Below, piece by piece: positions 7,299 through 14,913 of a stretch of 32,633 bases of DNA. The stretch spans positions 1 to 32,633 of the forward strand of contig JAJYFM010000024.1 in NCBI GenBank assembly GCA_021790895.1, written 5' to 3'. Within the stretch, counting starts at the first letter, position 1. Each line of letters begins with the position of its first letter. The stretch is from a bacterium. GTDB taxonomy: Bacteria; Vulcanimicrobiota; Vulcanimicrobiia; Vulcanimicrobiales; Vulcanimicrobiaceae. Under the pieces are notes generated by a model. It was given only the letters and a program-made list of their open reading frames with translations, was not told the origin of the DNA and made no database searches. Made by a program: the position numbers and the translations under genes.

Positions 7299-8011
7299 CG
7301 TCCATCTCCTCCGGAGAGATTGAGTTCGACGCGATCCGGCCCGACTACCGTGCCGGAGAGCAACTTATTGGTCTGCGGGTTGTAGAGCGAGACCTGATCG
7401 CCGAGCCCTCCGCTGCTGCGAGCGATCACATCGGCGACGAGCGAGACGCCGCGATCGCGAATCACCAGCACGCAACTCATGCCGGCGCGGACGATCTCAT
7501 TGACGAGCGTCTGCTCGATCGCGATCGGCTGCCCGGCGCGGACCGGCGCGATAATCTGCCGACCGACGAGTACCTTCGTGCCGTTGAGCGGCAGGCCGGT
7601 CGACGGCACCAACGCCATCTTCAGGTCGCTTGCCGAGAGCACGGTACCCGGCGCAAGATCGTGCGCTGCCGTCGCGGCCATCACGTAATGTTGGATGCGA
7701 TAGCCGACGAAGACGGTACGCAGAAAATGACCGTTGAGATCGATTGCGATCGGTACGTTGACGTATGCGGCGGTGACCAGCGGCGACTGCAAGTGCAGCG
7801 AGACGCGGCCGCGGTCGACGAACTGATCGGAGAGCGAGGAGACCGGTAGATAGGCAATCGTCGCTCCATGCGGCATCTGCGCGATCGCCGAGCGGGCGAG
7901 CGCGGTAATCTCTGCCGCGGGGATTCGTTGCGCGTGGGCATATGCTGCCGCTGCCGGTCGCGCATGGATGACCGACAGCAGCAGCATAAACCCAACGAGC
8001 ATGGTGCGCAT
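7295..8011 (-). CDS. flgA: Flagella basal body P-ring formation protein FlgA
   Basis: FlgA is the periplasmic chaperone that helps FlgI assemble into the P-ring. It has a signal peptide (MRTMLVGFMLLLSVIHARPA) and a poorly conserved N-terminal half. The C-terminal SAF-type domain begins around residue 115 with AAHDLAPGTVLSASDLKMAL. It continues through LVGRQIIAPVRAGQPIAI and ends with VSLYNPQTNKLLSGTVVGPD, matching the conserved FlgA end. The gene lies between flgG and flgH with 5 bp and -4 bp spacing. An ATG at codon 4 is an alternative start, and no strong ribosome binding site distinguishes the two. Confidence 0.93.
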   Translation of the reverse strand: MRTMLVGFMLLLSVIHARPAAAAYAHAQRIPAAEITALARSAIAQMPHGATIAYLPVSSLSDQFVDRGRVSLHLQSPLVTAAYVNVPIAIDLNGHFLRTVFVGYRIQHYVMAATAAHDLAPGTVLSASDLKMALVPSTGLPLNGTKVLVGRQIIAPVRAGQPIAIEQTLVNEIVRAGMSCVLVIRDRGVSLVADVIARSSGGLGDQVSLYNPQTNKLLSGTVVGPDRVELNLSGGDGR

Positions 8012-8016
8012 GGTCG

Positions 8017-8805
8017 TTACTGCACCAAATTGTTCGCCGTCTGAAGCATCTGATCCGAGGCGGTGATCGCCTTGGAGTTGGCTTCAAACGCGCGTTGCGA
8101 CACGATCATATTGACGATCTCGTTGACGACCTCGACGTTCGAGTTCTCAAGATAACCGCTCTGCAGCGAGCCGGCACCGTTGAGTTCGGGCTGCGTCACG
8201 ACCGGCGGACCGCTCGCCGCGGTCTGCGTGTAGATATTCTGACCGCCGATCGGCGAGAGCCCGGCGTTGTTGACGAAGCGCGCCAGCGTGAGCTGCCCGA
8301 GTTGTTGCGGAATCGCGCTACCGGGAACGAGCGCGGTCACGGTGCCGTCCTGACCGATCTGCACCGAGGTGGCGTTCGCGGGAATCGTGATCTGCGGCTG
8401 CACGAAGTATCCGTCCGCCGTCACCACGGCGCCGTTGGCATCGACCTTGAACGAGCCGTCGCGCGTGTATCCGGTCGTCCCGTCGGGAAGCGTGACCTGG
8501 AAGAACCCGTCGCCTTCGATCGCGACATCGAGCGGATTGCCGGTCTGCTGGAGCGAGCCTTGCGTGAAGACCTTCTCCGACGAACCGACTTTGACGCCGA
8601 GCCCGACCTGCTGACCGACCGGAACGATCGAGGCGCCGATCGGCGCACCCGGAGCTTGAATTTGCTGGTAGACCAGATCCTGAAAATGCGCGACGTTGCG
8701 ACGGAAACCCGTCGTATCGACGTTCGCTAAGTTGTTGGAGATCGTATCCATGTTGTACTGTTGGGCGATCATCCCGCTGGCTGCCGTATAGAGCGCTCGC
8801 ATCAT
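8017..8805 (-). CDS. flgG: Flagellar distal rod protein FlgG
   Basis: FlgG builds the distal rod. The 262-aa protein starts MMRALYTAASGMIAQQYNMD with the rod signature TISNNLANVDTTGFRRNVAHF. It has the FlgG/FlgE core EGDGFFQVTLPDGTTGYTRD (about residues 97-116) and ends with SNVEVVNEIVNMIVSQRAFE and the terminal helix ITASDQMLQTANNL. The length is exactly that of FlgG. The first ATG follows GAGAGGAAAC at good distance. It lies 21 bp after flgF and 5 bp before flgA. Confidence 0.97.
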   Translation of the reverse strand: MMRALYTAASGMIAQQYNMDTISNNLANVDTTGFRRNVAHFQDLVYQQIQAPGAPIGASIVPVGQQVGLGVKVGSSEKVFTQGSLQQTGNPLDVAIEGDGFFQVTLPDGTTGYTRDGSFKVDANGAVVTADGYFVQPQITIPANATSVQIGQDGTVTALVPGSAIPQQLGQLTLARFVNNAGLSPIGGQNIYTQTAASGPPVVTQPELNGAGSLQSGYLENSNVEVVNEIVNMIVSQRAFEANSKAITASDQMLQTANNLVQ

Positions 8806-8826
8806 CGTGGTAGTTTCCTCTCTCCG

Positions 8827-9624
8827 CTATGCCGTGGTGCCGACGTCTTGGATCGCCAGCTGAGTAGCTTGATCTTGCATTTTTACCGACTTGGAATTCG
8901 AATCGAACCAACGCTCGGCGACGATGAGATCGACCATCGAGCGAACGACGTTCGCGTTGCTCTTTTCAAGCGAACCTTGAATGACCGTCGCGCCGGCGGT
9001 CGCCTGCGGTTGCGCGTTCCCGGTGTTGACGAAAAGATTATTCCCTTGCTTGCGCAGGTCGACCAGGTTGTTGAAGCGCGTGAGCGCAAGGCGATCGATC
9101 GTGATCCCGTTCTGTGAGACCGTGCCGTCGGGACCGACCGTCACCGCGCCGAGTTGCTGCTGCACCTGAATCGGGCCGTTCTGACCGAGGACGTTATTGC
9201 CGTCCGTCGTCACCAGATAGCCGTTTGCGTTGACGGTGAACTGCCCGTCGCGCGTGTAGCGCACGCCCTGCGCCGTCTGCACGTTGAAGAAGGCATTCGT
9301 GCCGCCGAGTGCGAGATCGTAGGGATTACCGGTCGCCTGCAGCGGGCCTTGCGCGAAGGTCTCGGGGGTATCGTAGATCCAGGCGCCGGTTCCGAGCTGG
9401 CCGACGTGTGCTGCGACGGGAACGCCCGGGAGAGCGTTCTTCCCCGTCCGCGGACCGGGATCGGTCTGCAGACGATAGATGTCGAGCGTCGGAGCGGATT
9501 GAATCTCCAGCAGCGTCTGTTTGAAGCCGTTCGTGTCGACGTTGGCGAGGTTATTCGCCACCGTATCGGCGAGCTGTTGGGCGACGAGCATCCCGCTCGC
9601 AGAGGTATAGAGACCGCGTACCAA
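8827..9624 (-). CDS. flgF: Flagellar proximal rod protein FlgF
   Basis: FlgF is the rod protein between FlgC and FlgG. It has VRGLYTSASGMLVAQQLADT, then VANNLANVDTNGFKQTLLEI, a core GGTNAFFNVQTAQGVRYTRD and the C-terminal SNANVVRSMVDLIVAERWFD. I place the start at a TTG (9624-9622), giving about 265 aa beginning MVRGLYTSASGM as in homologues. A GGAGGG lies 8 bases upstream of that TTG. The longer reading from GTG at 9642 adds MRRVFV and would place the ribosome binding site inside the gene. It is the first gene of the long operon from the sigma-28-like promoter at 9742-9769. FlgF and FlgG are similar, but order and length favour FlgF. Confidence 0.9.
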   Translation of the reverse strand: MVRGLYTSASGMLVAQQLADTVANNLANVDTNGFKQTLLEIQSAPTLDIYRLQTDPGPRTGKNALPGVPVAAHVGQLGTGAWIYDTPETFAQGPLQATGNPYDLALGGTNAFFNVQTAQGVRYTRDGQFTVNANGYLVTTDGNNVLGQNGPIQVQQQLGAVTVGPDGTVSQNGITIDRLALTRFNNLVDLRKQGNNLFVNTGNAQPQATAGATVIQGSLEKSNANVVRSMVDLIVAERWFDSNSKSVKMQDQATQLAIQDVGTTA

Positions 9625-9663
9625 TACAAAGACCCTCCGCACGGACTCGGTGTTTTGGTTCTT

Positions 9664-9693
9664 GGTCGAGCCGTCAATCGGTCGGGCTCAACC
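9664..9693 (-). promoter_or_regulatory. Hairpin in the flgF leader RNA
   Basis: On the minus strand, GGTTGAGCC and GGCTCGACC form a 9-bp stem with one G-U pair and a 12-nt loop. It lies within the roughly 110-nt leader expected between the sigma-28-like promoter and the flgF TTG. There is no T-tract after it, so it is not a terminator. A regulatory or stabilising role is only inferred. Confidence 0.4.
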
Positions 9694-9741
9694 CGCGGCC
9701 CCGCCCCCGTGCGAGAGGTCGTCCAGCCGCGTCTACTTCTT

Positions 9742-9769
9742 CTATCGGCGAAAAAGAGGCGGCATTTTA
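9742..9769 (-). promoter_or_regulatory. Sigma-28-like promoter of the flgF operon
   Basis: The minus strand reads TAAA (9769-9766), 16 bp, then GCCGATAG (9749-9742). The -10 matches 7 of 8 consensus positions and the spacing equals that of the flagellin promoter. The -35 TAAA is in the loop of the terminator hairpin at 9751-9782, and the -10 lies just past its T-tract. Transcripts ending there and transcripts starting there would therefore share this DNA. Confidence 0.6.
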
Positions 9770-9782
9770 GCCGCCTCTTTTT
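9751..9782. terminator. Rho-independent terminator after fliE
   Basis: AAAAAGAGGCGGC and GCCGCCTCTTTTT form a perfect 13-bp inverted repeat (9751-9763 and 9770-9782) with a 6-nt loop. Read on the minus strand it is a GC stem followed by a T-run, 22 bp beyond the fliE stop. It ends the flgB-flgC-fliE transcript, and its symmetry would allow termination in both directions. Confidence 0.85.
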
Positions 9783-9803
9783 CCACCGAGATCCTCGGGA
9801 ATG

Positions 9804-10145
9804 CTAGACCTGCATCTGCTGGATCTCTTGATACGCGCTCAGAAGCTTGTTGCGGACGGCAAGCGTGAACTGGAAGGCGAGATTCGCCTCCTCGACCGAG
9901 GTGATGACCTTCCCGCTGTTGTGGATCTCTCCGGCGGCGAGCTGCGTCGTCAGCTTATCGGAGGTCGCCATCTTTTCGTTGACTCCGCCGAGGAACGATT
10001 TTACGGCGTCCTTGAACGAACCGCCGGCGACCGGGGCGATCTCGGGGCTCGCGTTCGGCGCGCCGCCGCTTCCCGGCGCAATATCGGGAACGAAGGTCCC
10101 CGGAAGCACCTTACTCATGGCGTCGGCGTAGCTTTTAATATCCAT
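9804..10145 (-). CDS. fliE: Flagellar hook-basal body complex protein FliE
   Basis: FliE links the MS-ring to the rod. The 113-aa protein has the conserved C-terminal half SFKDAVKSFLGGVNEKMATS, then a run of small helices ending VEEANLAFQFTLAVRNKLLS and AYQEIQQMQV, a near-perfect FliE ending. The ATG follows TTAGGAGCTTCGT. It lies 20 bp after flgC and is followed by a strong terminator. The flgB-flgC-fliE trio matches the usual proximal-rod operon. Confidence 0.96.
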   Translation of the reverse strand: MDIKSYADAMSKVLPGTFVPDIAPGSGGAPNASPEIAPVAGGSFKDAVKSFLGGVNEKMATSDKLTTQLAAGEIHNSGKVITSVEEANLAFQFTLAVRNKLLSAYQEIQQMQV

Positions 10146-10165
10146 ACGAAGCTCCTAACGAACCG

Positions 10166-10618
10166 CTAGCTGAGGAGGCCGATTTCGGCGCTGTTCATCA
10201 AACGCGTCTCTTTAATCGCCGCGACGTTCGCCTGATAGGCGCGCGATGCGGCCATCATATCGACCATCTCTTTGACGACCTGGACGTTGGGATAATGCAC
10301 GTATCCGCGCGCGTCGGCCTGCGGATTCCCCGGATCGAAGACGAGTCGATCGGGTGACTGGTCCTGCGTAATGCCGAGCACCTCGACACCCGCTTGGCCG
10401 GGGTTCGAGGTATGAAACGGATTGAACGGGTCGCTGCCGATCGACTTCGTCGTTGCATCGGGCTTCTGCGCGAACACGACCAACTGCCGTTTGAACGCGC
10501 CGCCCTGCGGCGTCAGCGTCGTGTTGGCATTGGCGATATTGTTGGCGATCACGTCCATCGCGAGGCGCTCCGCCGACATACCCGAGGCACTGATATCGAT
10601 CGCGGTATAAAAGCCCAT
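10166..10618 (-). CDS. flgC: Flagellar proximal rod protein FlgC
   Basis: The 150-aa rod protein starts MGFYTAIDISASGMSAERLA and contains IANNIANANTTLTPQGGAFK and the FlgC signature PNVQVVKEMVDMMAASRAYQ near residues 110-129, ending in ETRLMNSAEIGLLS. The start ATG is one base after the flgB stop (TAACATG), so translation is probably coupled. The motif order and length separate it from FlgB, FlgF and FlgG. Confidence 0.97.
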   Translation of the reverse strand: MGFYTAIDISASGMSAERLAMDVIANNIANANTTLTPQGGAFKRQLVVFAQKPDATTKSIGSDPFNPFHTSNPGQAGVEVLGITQDQSPDRLVFDPGNPQADARGYVHYPNVQVVKEMVDMMAASRAYQANVAAIKETRLMNSAEIGLLS

Positions 10619-10619
10619 G

Positions 10620-11054
10620 TTACGGTTGTTCCTTGATCGCTTCGGAGAAGCGGTTATACTGCTGCAACAGCAATTTCGCCATATCTTGCGCGTAGCCGGA
10701 GTTCATCGAGAGATGCGCCATCTCTTGGTCGATATCGACATTGCTGCGATCGACGCGCATCTGCGTTCCGGTATCGACGATCGGCACCGGATCGAACGGT
10801 TTCGGCGGCACCGCGTCGCCGATCGCAAACTGCCGTGCGTTATTCGTCTCCATCGGCAATTCGGTCGTCGACGGCGGCGTGCCCAACGACTCGGCGAGCA
10901 GCTCCTTAAAATCGGTCGTCGTGCGCCGATAGTTCGGCGTATTCACGTTGGCGATATTATTCGCGATCTGCGTCTGCTCGAGCCCGGCCCCGGCCAAACC
11001 CTCTTTGAGGACCTTGACCGTCGATCCGAACGAAAGCCCAGGAATCTCTGCCAT
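10620..11054 (-). CDS. flgB: Flagellar proximal rod protein FlgB
   Basis: This is the proximal rod subunit, 144 aa. It has QTQIANNIANVNTPNYRRTT (about residues 27-46), FKELLAESL, and the C-terminal VDRSNVDIDQEMAHLSMNSG with a final helix LLLQQYNRFSEAI. The ATG is preceded by ATAGGAGAAAACG, a strong ribosome binding site. It is the first gene of the flgB-flgC-fliE unit. The ABC exporter gene ends 55 bp upstream, and a weak promoter-like motif lies in that gap. Confidence 0.97.
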   Translation of the reverse strand: MAEIPGLSFGSTVKVLKEGLAGAGLEQTQIANNIANVNTPNYRRTTTDFKELLAESLGTPPSTTELPMETNNARQFAIGDAVPPKPFDPVPIVDTGTQMRVDRSNVDIDQEMAHLSMNSGYAQDMAKLLLQQYNRFSEAIKEQP

Positions 11055-11063
11055 CGTTTTCTC

Positions 11064-11091
11064 CTATCGGCGCTCGCGACGAGGAACTTGA
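11064..11091 (-). promoter_or_regulatory. Possible sigma-28-like promoter and inverted repeat before flgB
   Basis: The minus strand has TCAA, 16 bp, then GCCGATAG (11071-11064), the same -10 and spacing as the flgF promoter but with a mismatched -35. The -10 overlaps the flgB ribosome binding site, so a transcript from it would be almost leaderless. An inverted repeat GGAACT-TG-AGTTCC (11083-11096) spans the -35. This may be coincidence in a genome rich in CGATCGGC-like words. Confidence 0.25.
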
Positions 11092-11109
11092 GTTCCGCCG
11101 ACCGCTGCC

Positions 11110-12885
11110 CTAGGCATTGCGAGCGGCAAACTGCGCCTCGTAGAGCGCGGCGTAGGCGCCCCGCTGTGCAAGGAGCTCGTCATGCGTCCCCGATTCGGCG
11201 ATGCGACCGTGGGCGAAGTAGAGAATGCGGTCAGCACGCCGGATCGTCGAGAGACGGTGCGCGACGATCAACGTCGTCCGCCCGGGAAGCAAGCGATCGA
11301 GCGCCGACTCGATCAACCCTTCGGAGTGGGTATCGAGCGCGCTGGTCGCTTCGTCGAGGATGAGGATCCGCGGATCGCGCAGGATCGCCCGGGCGATCGC
11401 GATGCGCTGGCGCTGCCCGCCGGAGAGCCGGACGCCGCGCTCGCCGACCTCGGTTGCGTAGCCGTCGGGAAGTTCGGCGACGAACTCGTCGGCGTTCGCG
11501 TCGCGCGCCGCCGCGATCACCGCCGCTTCATCGGCCTCCAGCCGACCGTAGCGGATATTCTCGAGAATGCTGCGCCGGAAGAGCTGCGGGTCTTGCGGGA
11601 CGATCGCGATCGCCGCGCGGAGGACGGCGAGCGGAATCGTCACGAGCGGGTGCCCATCGATGGAGATGCGCCCCGATTGCGGCTCGTAGAAGCGCGGTAC
11701 AAGATTGATGAAGGTCGTCTTTCCCGCCCCCGAGGGGCCGACGAGCGCGACGATCTCCCCCGGTGCGATATCGACGCTCACGCCGTCGAGCGCGGGGCTC
11801 TCTCCCTCGCCGTAGGAAAAGCGGACGTTCTCGAAGGTAATGCGCCCGGCGATCGTCGGTACCGCGGCGGGGTTCAACGCCCCGACGGGCTCCGTCGGCA
11901 GATCGACGATCTCGTAGATACGCCCGATGGCAACGATCGCGCGGTTGATATCGCCGACGAATGTCGCGACGCGATTGAGCGGATTCACGAGATTCACCAG
12001 CAAGAGGTAATACGTAAAAACCCCACCGACATTCAAATGCCCGACCAAGACTTCGCGCACCGAGAGCCAGATCACCACGGTTACTGCGAGGATCATAATC
12101 GTGCTGACGACCATCGGCTGGGTCTGCACGAACTGCGTCATCTTCAGCGATGCGGTGACGTAATCTTCATTCCGTTCGCGGAAGCGCTCGACTTCGTAGG
12201 ATTCCCGTCCGAAGGCTTTGACGATGCGCTGCCCCTGCAGGACCTCGCTCAATACGGCGATCACCTCGGCGATCCGCATCTGTGTCGTCGCCGTGCTATG
12301 GGTGATCAACCGCGAGAAGCGCGAGACGGCCAAAGAGATGACCGGCGCAACGAGCACGAGCACGACGGTCAGCAGCCAATCGAGCCTGAGCATAAACGTA
12401 AATGACGAAATGAAGGTGACGACCTGAACGACGAGTTGCGGCAGCGAGATCGTCACCGCATCGCTGACGATATGCAGATCGGAGTTGAAGCGCGAGATCA
12501 ACTCGCCGGGGCGCCAGCGGTCGAAGACCGGGAGCGGTAACCGCAGGATCCGATCGACGAGATTGAGCCGCAGCGTCGCGATGAAATGCTGCCCACACCA
12601 GGCGGTCGCGTAGGTCTGCGCGTAGGTCGCGCCCTGCGCGGCAATGAGCGGAAGCGCTACCAGTCCGAGCATGCGGTAGAGGACGCCGAGATCGGGATGC
12701 TTCGTCTCGAGGACGCGCGAGATAATCTGCCCGAAGGCCCACGGCGGGACCGCCGTGAGCATGCCGGCGAGCGTCCCCAAGAGCACAGCGATCGCGAGGC
12801 GCCCGATATAGGGGCGCGCCTCGCGCGCAAGGCGTGCCAACGTTTCTCTCCGCGTCATGATACCGGCGCGAAGTTGCCGCATCAT
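11110..12885 (-). CDS. ABC exporter, fused membrane and ATPase domains (MsbA/multidrug type)
   Basis: This is a half-transporter of the ABC-B exporter class, about 591 aa, expected to act as a homodimer in the inner membrane. An N-terminal six-helix membrane domain (to about residue 310) is followed by an ATPase domain. The ATPase has Walker A GPSGAGKTT (about 383-391), Q-loop VPQDPQLF, signature LSGGQRQR (about 487), Walker B ILILDEATSALD and the H-loop IVAHRLSTI. I chose the ATG at 12885, with GAGAGG ten bases upstream. An extension to a GTG at 12963 would run into the divergent neighbouring gene. The substrate cannot be told from sequence; lipid or drug export are the family norms. It is not obviously part of the flagellar system. 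Confidence 0.93.
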   Translation of the reverse strand: MMRQLRAGIMTRRETLARLAREARPYIGRLAIAVLLGTLAGMLTAVPPWAFGQIISRVLETKHPDLGVLYRMLGLVALPLIAAQGATYAQTYATAWCGQHFIATLRLNLVDRILRLPLPVFDRWRPGELISRFNSDLHIVSDAVTISLPQLVVQVVTFISSFTFMLRLDWLLTVVLVLVAPVISLAVSRFSRLITHSTATTQMRIAEVIAVLSEVLQGQRIVKAFGRESYEVERFRERNEDYVTASLKMTQFVQTQPMVVSTIMILAVTVVIWLSVREVLVGHLNVGGVFTYYLLLVNLVNPLNRVATFVGDINRAIVAIGRIYEIVDLPTEPVGALNPAAVPTIAGRITFENVRFSYGEGESPALDGVSVDIAPGEIVALVGPSGAGKTTFINLVPRFYEPQSGRISIDGHPLVTIPLAVLRAAIAIVPQDPQLFRRSILENIRYGRLEADEAAVIAAARDANADEFVAELPDGYATEVGERGVRLSGGQRQRIAIARAILRDPRILILDEATSALDTHSEGLIESALDRLLPGRTTLIVAHRLSTIRRADRILYFAHGRIAESGTHDELLAQRGAYAALYEAQFAARNA

Positions 12886-12941
12886 GCCGATGAAACCTCT
12901 CGCGGCTCCCGACGGTACGTGCAAGCAAAGGGAGATCGAGA

Positions 12942-13535
12942 ATGGACTGTTTCTTTCACGCACGCGTACCGGCGGTCGCTACCTGCCCGACCTGTTCGAA
13001 GGGAATCTGCGCGACCTGCCGCGACGGCAGCGGGCTCTGCCCCAGTTGCCGCCTCGCCGCGCGCATCGAAAGCGCGAGCTCGCAGCAGGCGACGTTGACG
13101 GGGGCGCAGGCGCCCTATCGCGGCGCGGGAGCGAGCTACGCCGGAGGGAGCGTCGTGCCGCCGCGGGCGGCGACCGTCAGCGTCGGCGACCCGCTCGACC
13201 CGGTCGAATCGCGTGCGCTCGTCGCCCTCGGCTACCCGCTGCTTCCACTCGCGCTGCTCTCGCTCTTAGAGCGCCGACGCTCGCGCTTCCTCAAACGCGC
13301 GGCGATGCAGGCGATCGGCTTCAACCTCGCCTTCGCGGCGTTCTGGGGCATCCTGCAACTGATGAGTTCGCTCGCAATTCCGTGGATCGGCGTCGAATCG
13401 GCGATTCTGATCCCCTTCCTCGTTCCGCTCTTCTTGGTTGCCTCGGTCTACTACGGCGTCAAAACCTGGCACGGTGACGAGGTGCGCGTCCCCATCGTCA
13501 GCGACTGGATCGAGGATCACCTACCGGCAGCGTAG
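12942..13535 (+). CDS. B-box-like zinc finger membrane protein
   Basis: This 197-aa protein has an N-terminal Cys/His-rich domain. It holds CFFH at residues 3-6, CPTC (15-18), CATC (23-26) and CPSC (33-36), a B-box-like zinc-binding pattern. A low-complexity linker follows, then a hydrophobic region from about residue 90 with three likely membrane segments, resembling the DUF4870 class. The ATG has AAAGGGAGATCGAGA upstream. It is divergent from the ABC exporter with 56 bp between starts. Its last 38 bp overlap the tail of the photolyase gene. Proteins of this shape are common in environmental bacteria, but no function is established. Confidence 0.8.
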   Translation: MDCFFHARVPAVATCPTCSKGICATCRDGSGLCPSCRLAARIESASSQQATLTGAQAPYRGAGASYAGGSVVPPRAATVSVGDPLDPVESRALVALGYPLLPLALLSLLERRRSRFLKRAAMQAIGFNLAFAAFWGILQLMSSLAIPWIGVESAILIPFLVPLFLVASVYYGVKTWHGDEVRVPIVSDWIEDHLPAA

Positions 13536-14913
13536 CCGCCCTCCACGCCGCATAGCGCGCGAGAAAGGCGCGCGCGCGCGCGCGGTGGTCGAGCATCGGA
13601 TTCGGGTAGCGCCCGATCTCGAAGAGATCGAGTGCGAGTTGACCAGTGTGCCGCGCGTGAATCTGCCGCGCATCGGAGAGGAGCGCGAGCTCGGGAATCC
13701 ACCGACGGACGTAGCGCCCCTGCGGATCGCCGCGGAGAAATTGTCGCTCCGGATCGATGATGCGCGGGAAATGCATGTCGATGCGCAGACCGGCGCTCCA
13801 ACGCCAATTCCCGATCGCCAGCGCCGGCTCGTCCTCGACGAGCAAGCCCTCCCAACTCTCCATACCGGTTCGCCAGTCGAGCCCCAAGTCGAAGCAGCAG
13901 AACGACGCGACGACGGCGCGCACCGCCGGGTGCATCTCGCCGGTGGCAAGGAGCTCGCGCATTCCCGCATCGACGAGCGGGAACCCCGTCCGCGCCTCGA
14001 CGAGCGCCGGAAGCTCCGCGCTCGAACGAGCGAAGAGCCGATCCTCGGGCTGCGGCGCGCTCTCCGTCCCGGCGAAGAGTAAAAAATCGCGGCGCGCCAT
14101 CGCGCGGAGAAAACGTTCGATTCCCGCGCGCTCCTCGGCGAGCAAAAACGGATCTTCCAGACGCCGACGGACGCTCCACGCGACCTCACGCCCCGAGAGC
14201 AATCCGAAGGAGAGCGGTAGCCCGAGCCCCGAGGTCGGAAGGGCGGGCGTCCGCACCGCACGCGGATACTCGACCAAACGTTCGTTGACGAAACGCTCGA
14301 GCGCGGCTCGCGCCGTGCCTTCGCCGACCGGATATCTCCACGCCGCTGCGCCGAACTCTTCGGGGCGAGGGAGCGGTTCGCTCGGCAAGACGCTCGGGGC
14401 GAACTGCGCAGCGACATCGATCGGCGCGCGCAGCGTTCCGGGCGCGCGCCAGAGTCGATAGAACGCATTGAACGAACGGAAGCCGCTCTCATCGGTATCG
14501 AATTCGAGTCGCTCGGGATCGATCGCCACCGCTTCATGAACGGCGAGCGCGCGCAATCCAAGTTCTTCAACGATTGCCTGCATCCGCAAGTCTTCCCGAA
14601 CGCCGGCGGGATCGTAGCGCTTACTCCACGCGACGTAGCGCGCACCGGTCGCGCGTGCAACCGAGCGGATCGTGACGTCGATCGCCCCGCGCCGCACGAG
14701 TAATTGCGAGCCGCGTTGGCGTAGCTCGGCATCGAGTTGCGCGACTGCCGCGCAAAAATAGGCCGCGCGACGCGGATTGCGCGCGATGCGCTCGCTGCGA
14801 CGACGATCGAGAATCAACAGGGGCACGAGCGTGCTGCCGGGCTCCGAGGCAGCATAAACGGCCCGGTCGGTGAGCCGCAGGTCGCGGTCGAAGCAAAGAA
14901 GCGTTCCGTTCAT
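13498..14913 (-). CDS. Deoxyribodipyrimidine photolyase / cryptochrome family protein
   Basis: A flavoprotein expected to repair UV-induced pyrimidine dimers with light energy. The N-terminal antenna domain has LLCFDRDLRLTDRAVYAASE and VPLLILDRR. The C-terminal FAD domain has ARRDFLLF, then GFPLVDAGMRELLATGEMHP (about residues 322-341) with RAVVASFCCFDLGLDW. It continues with LAIGNWRWSAGLRIDMHFPR and ends with GRYVRRWIPEL. These match class I photolyases. The ATG at 14913, giving 471 aa, replaces a longer reading whose first 68 residues belong to the upstream coding region. The start overlaps the cytochrome c stop (ATGA). Cryptochrome function cannot be excluded. Confidence 0.9.
   Translation of the reverse strand: MNGTLLCFDRDLRLTDRAVYAASEPGSTLVPLLILDRRRSERIARNPRRAAYFCAAVAQLDAELRQRGSQLLVRRGAIDVTIRSVARATGARYVAWSKRYDPAGVREDLRMQAIVEELGLRALAVHEAVAIDPERLEFDTDESGFRSFNAFYRLWRAPGTLRAPIDVAAQFAPSVLPSEPLPRPEEFGAAAWRYPVGEGTARAALERFVNERLVEYPRAVRTPALPTSGLGLPLSFGLLSGREVAWSVRRRLEDPFLLAEERAGIERFLRAMARRDFLLFAGTESAPQPEDRLFARSSAELPALVEARTGFPLVDAGMRELLATGEMHPAVRAVVASFCCFDLGLDWRTGMESWEGLLVEDEPALAIGNWRWSAGLRIDMHFPRIIDPERQFLRGDPQGRYVRRWIPELALLSDARQIHARHTGQLALDLFEIGRYPNPMLDHRARARAFLARYAAWRAATLPVGDPRSSR

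Noticed and set aside
12886-12963. Extension of the ABC exporter to a GTG at 12963.
   Set aside because: It would overlap the divergent B-box gene start, and the ATG at 12885 has GAGAGG at a usable distance.
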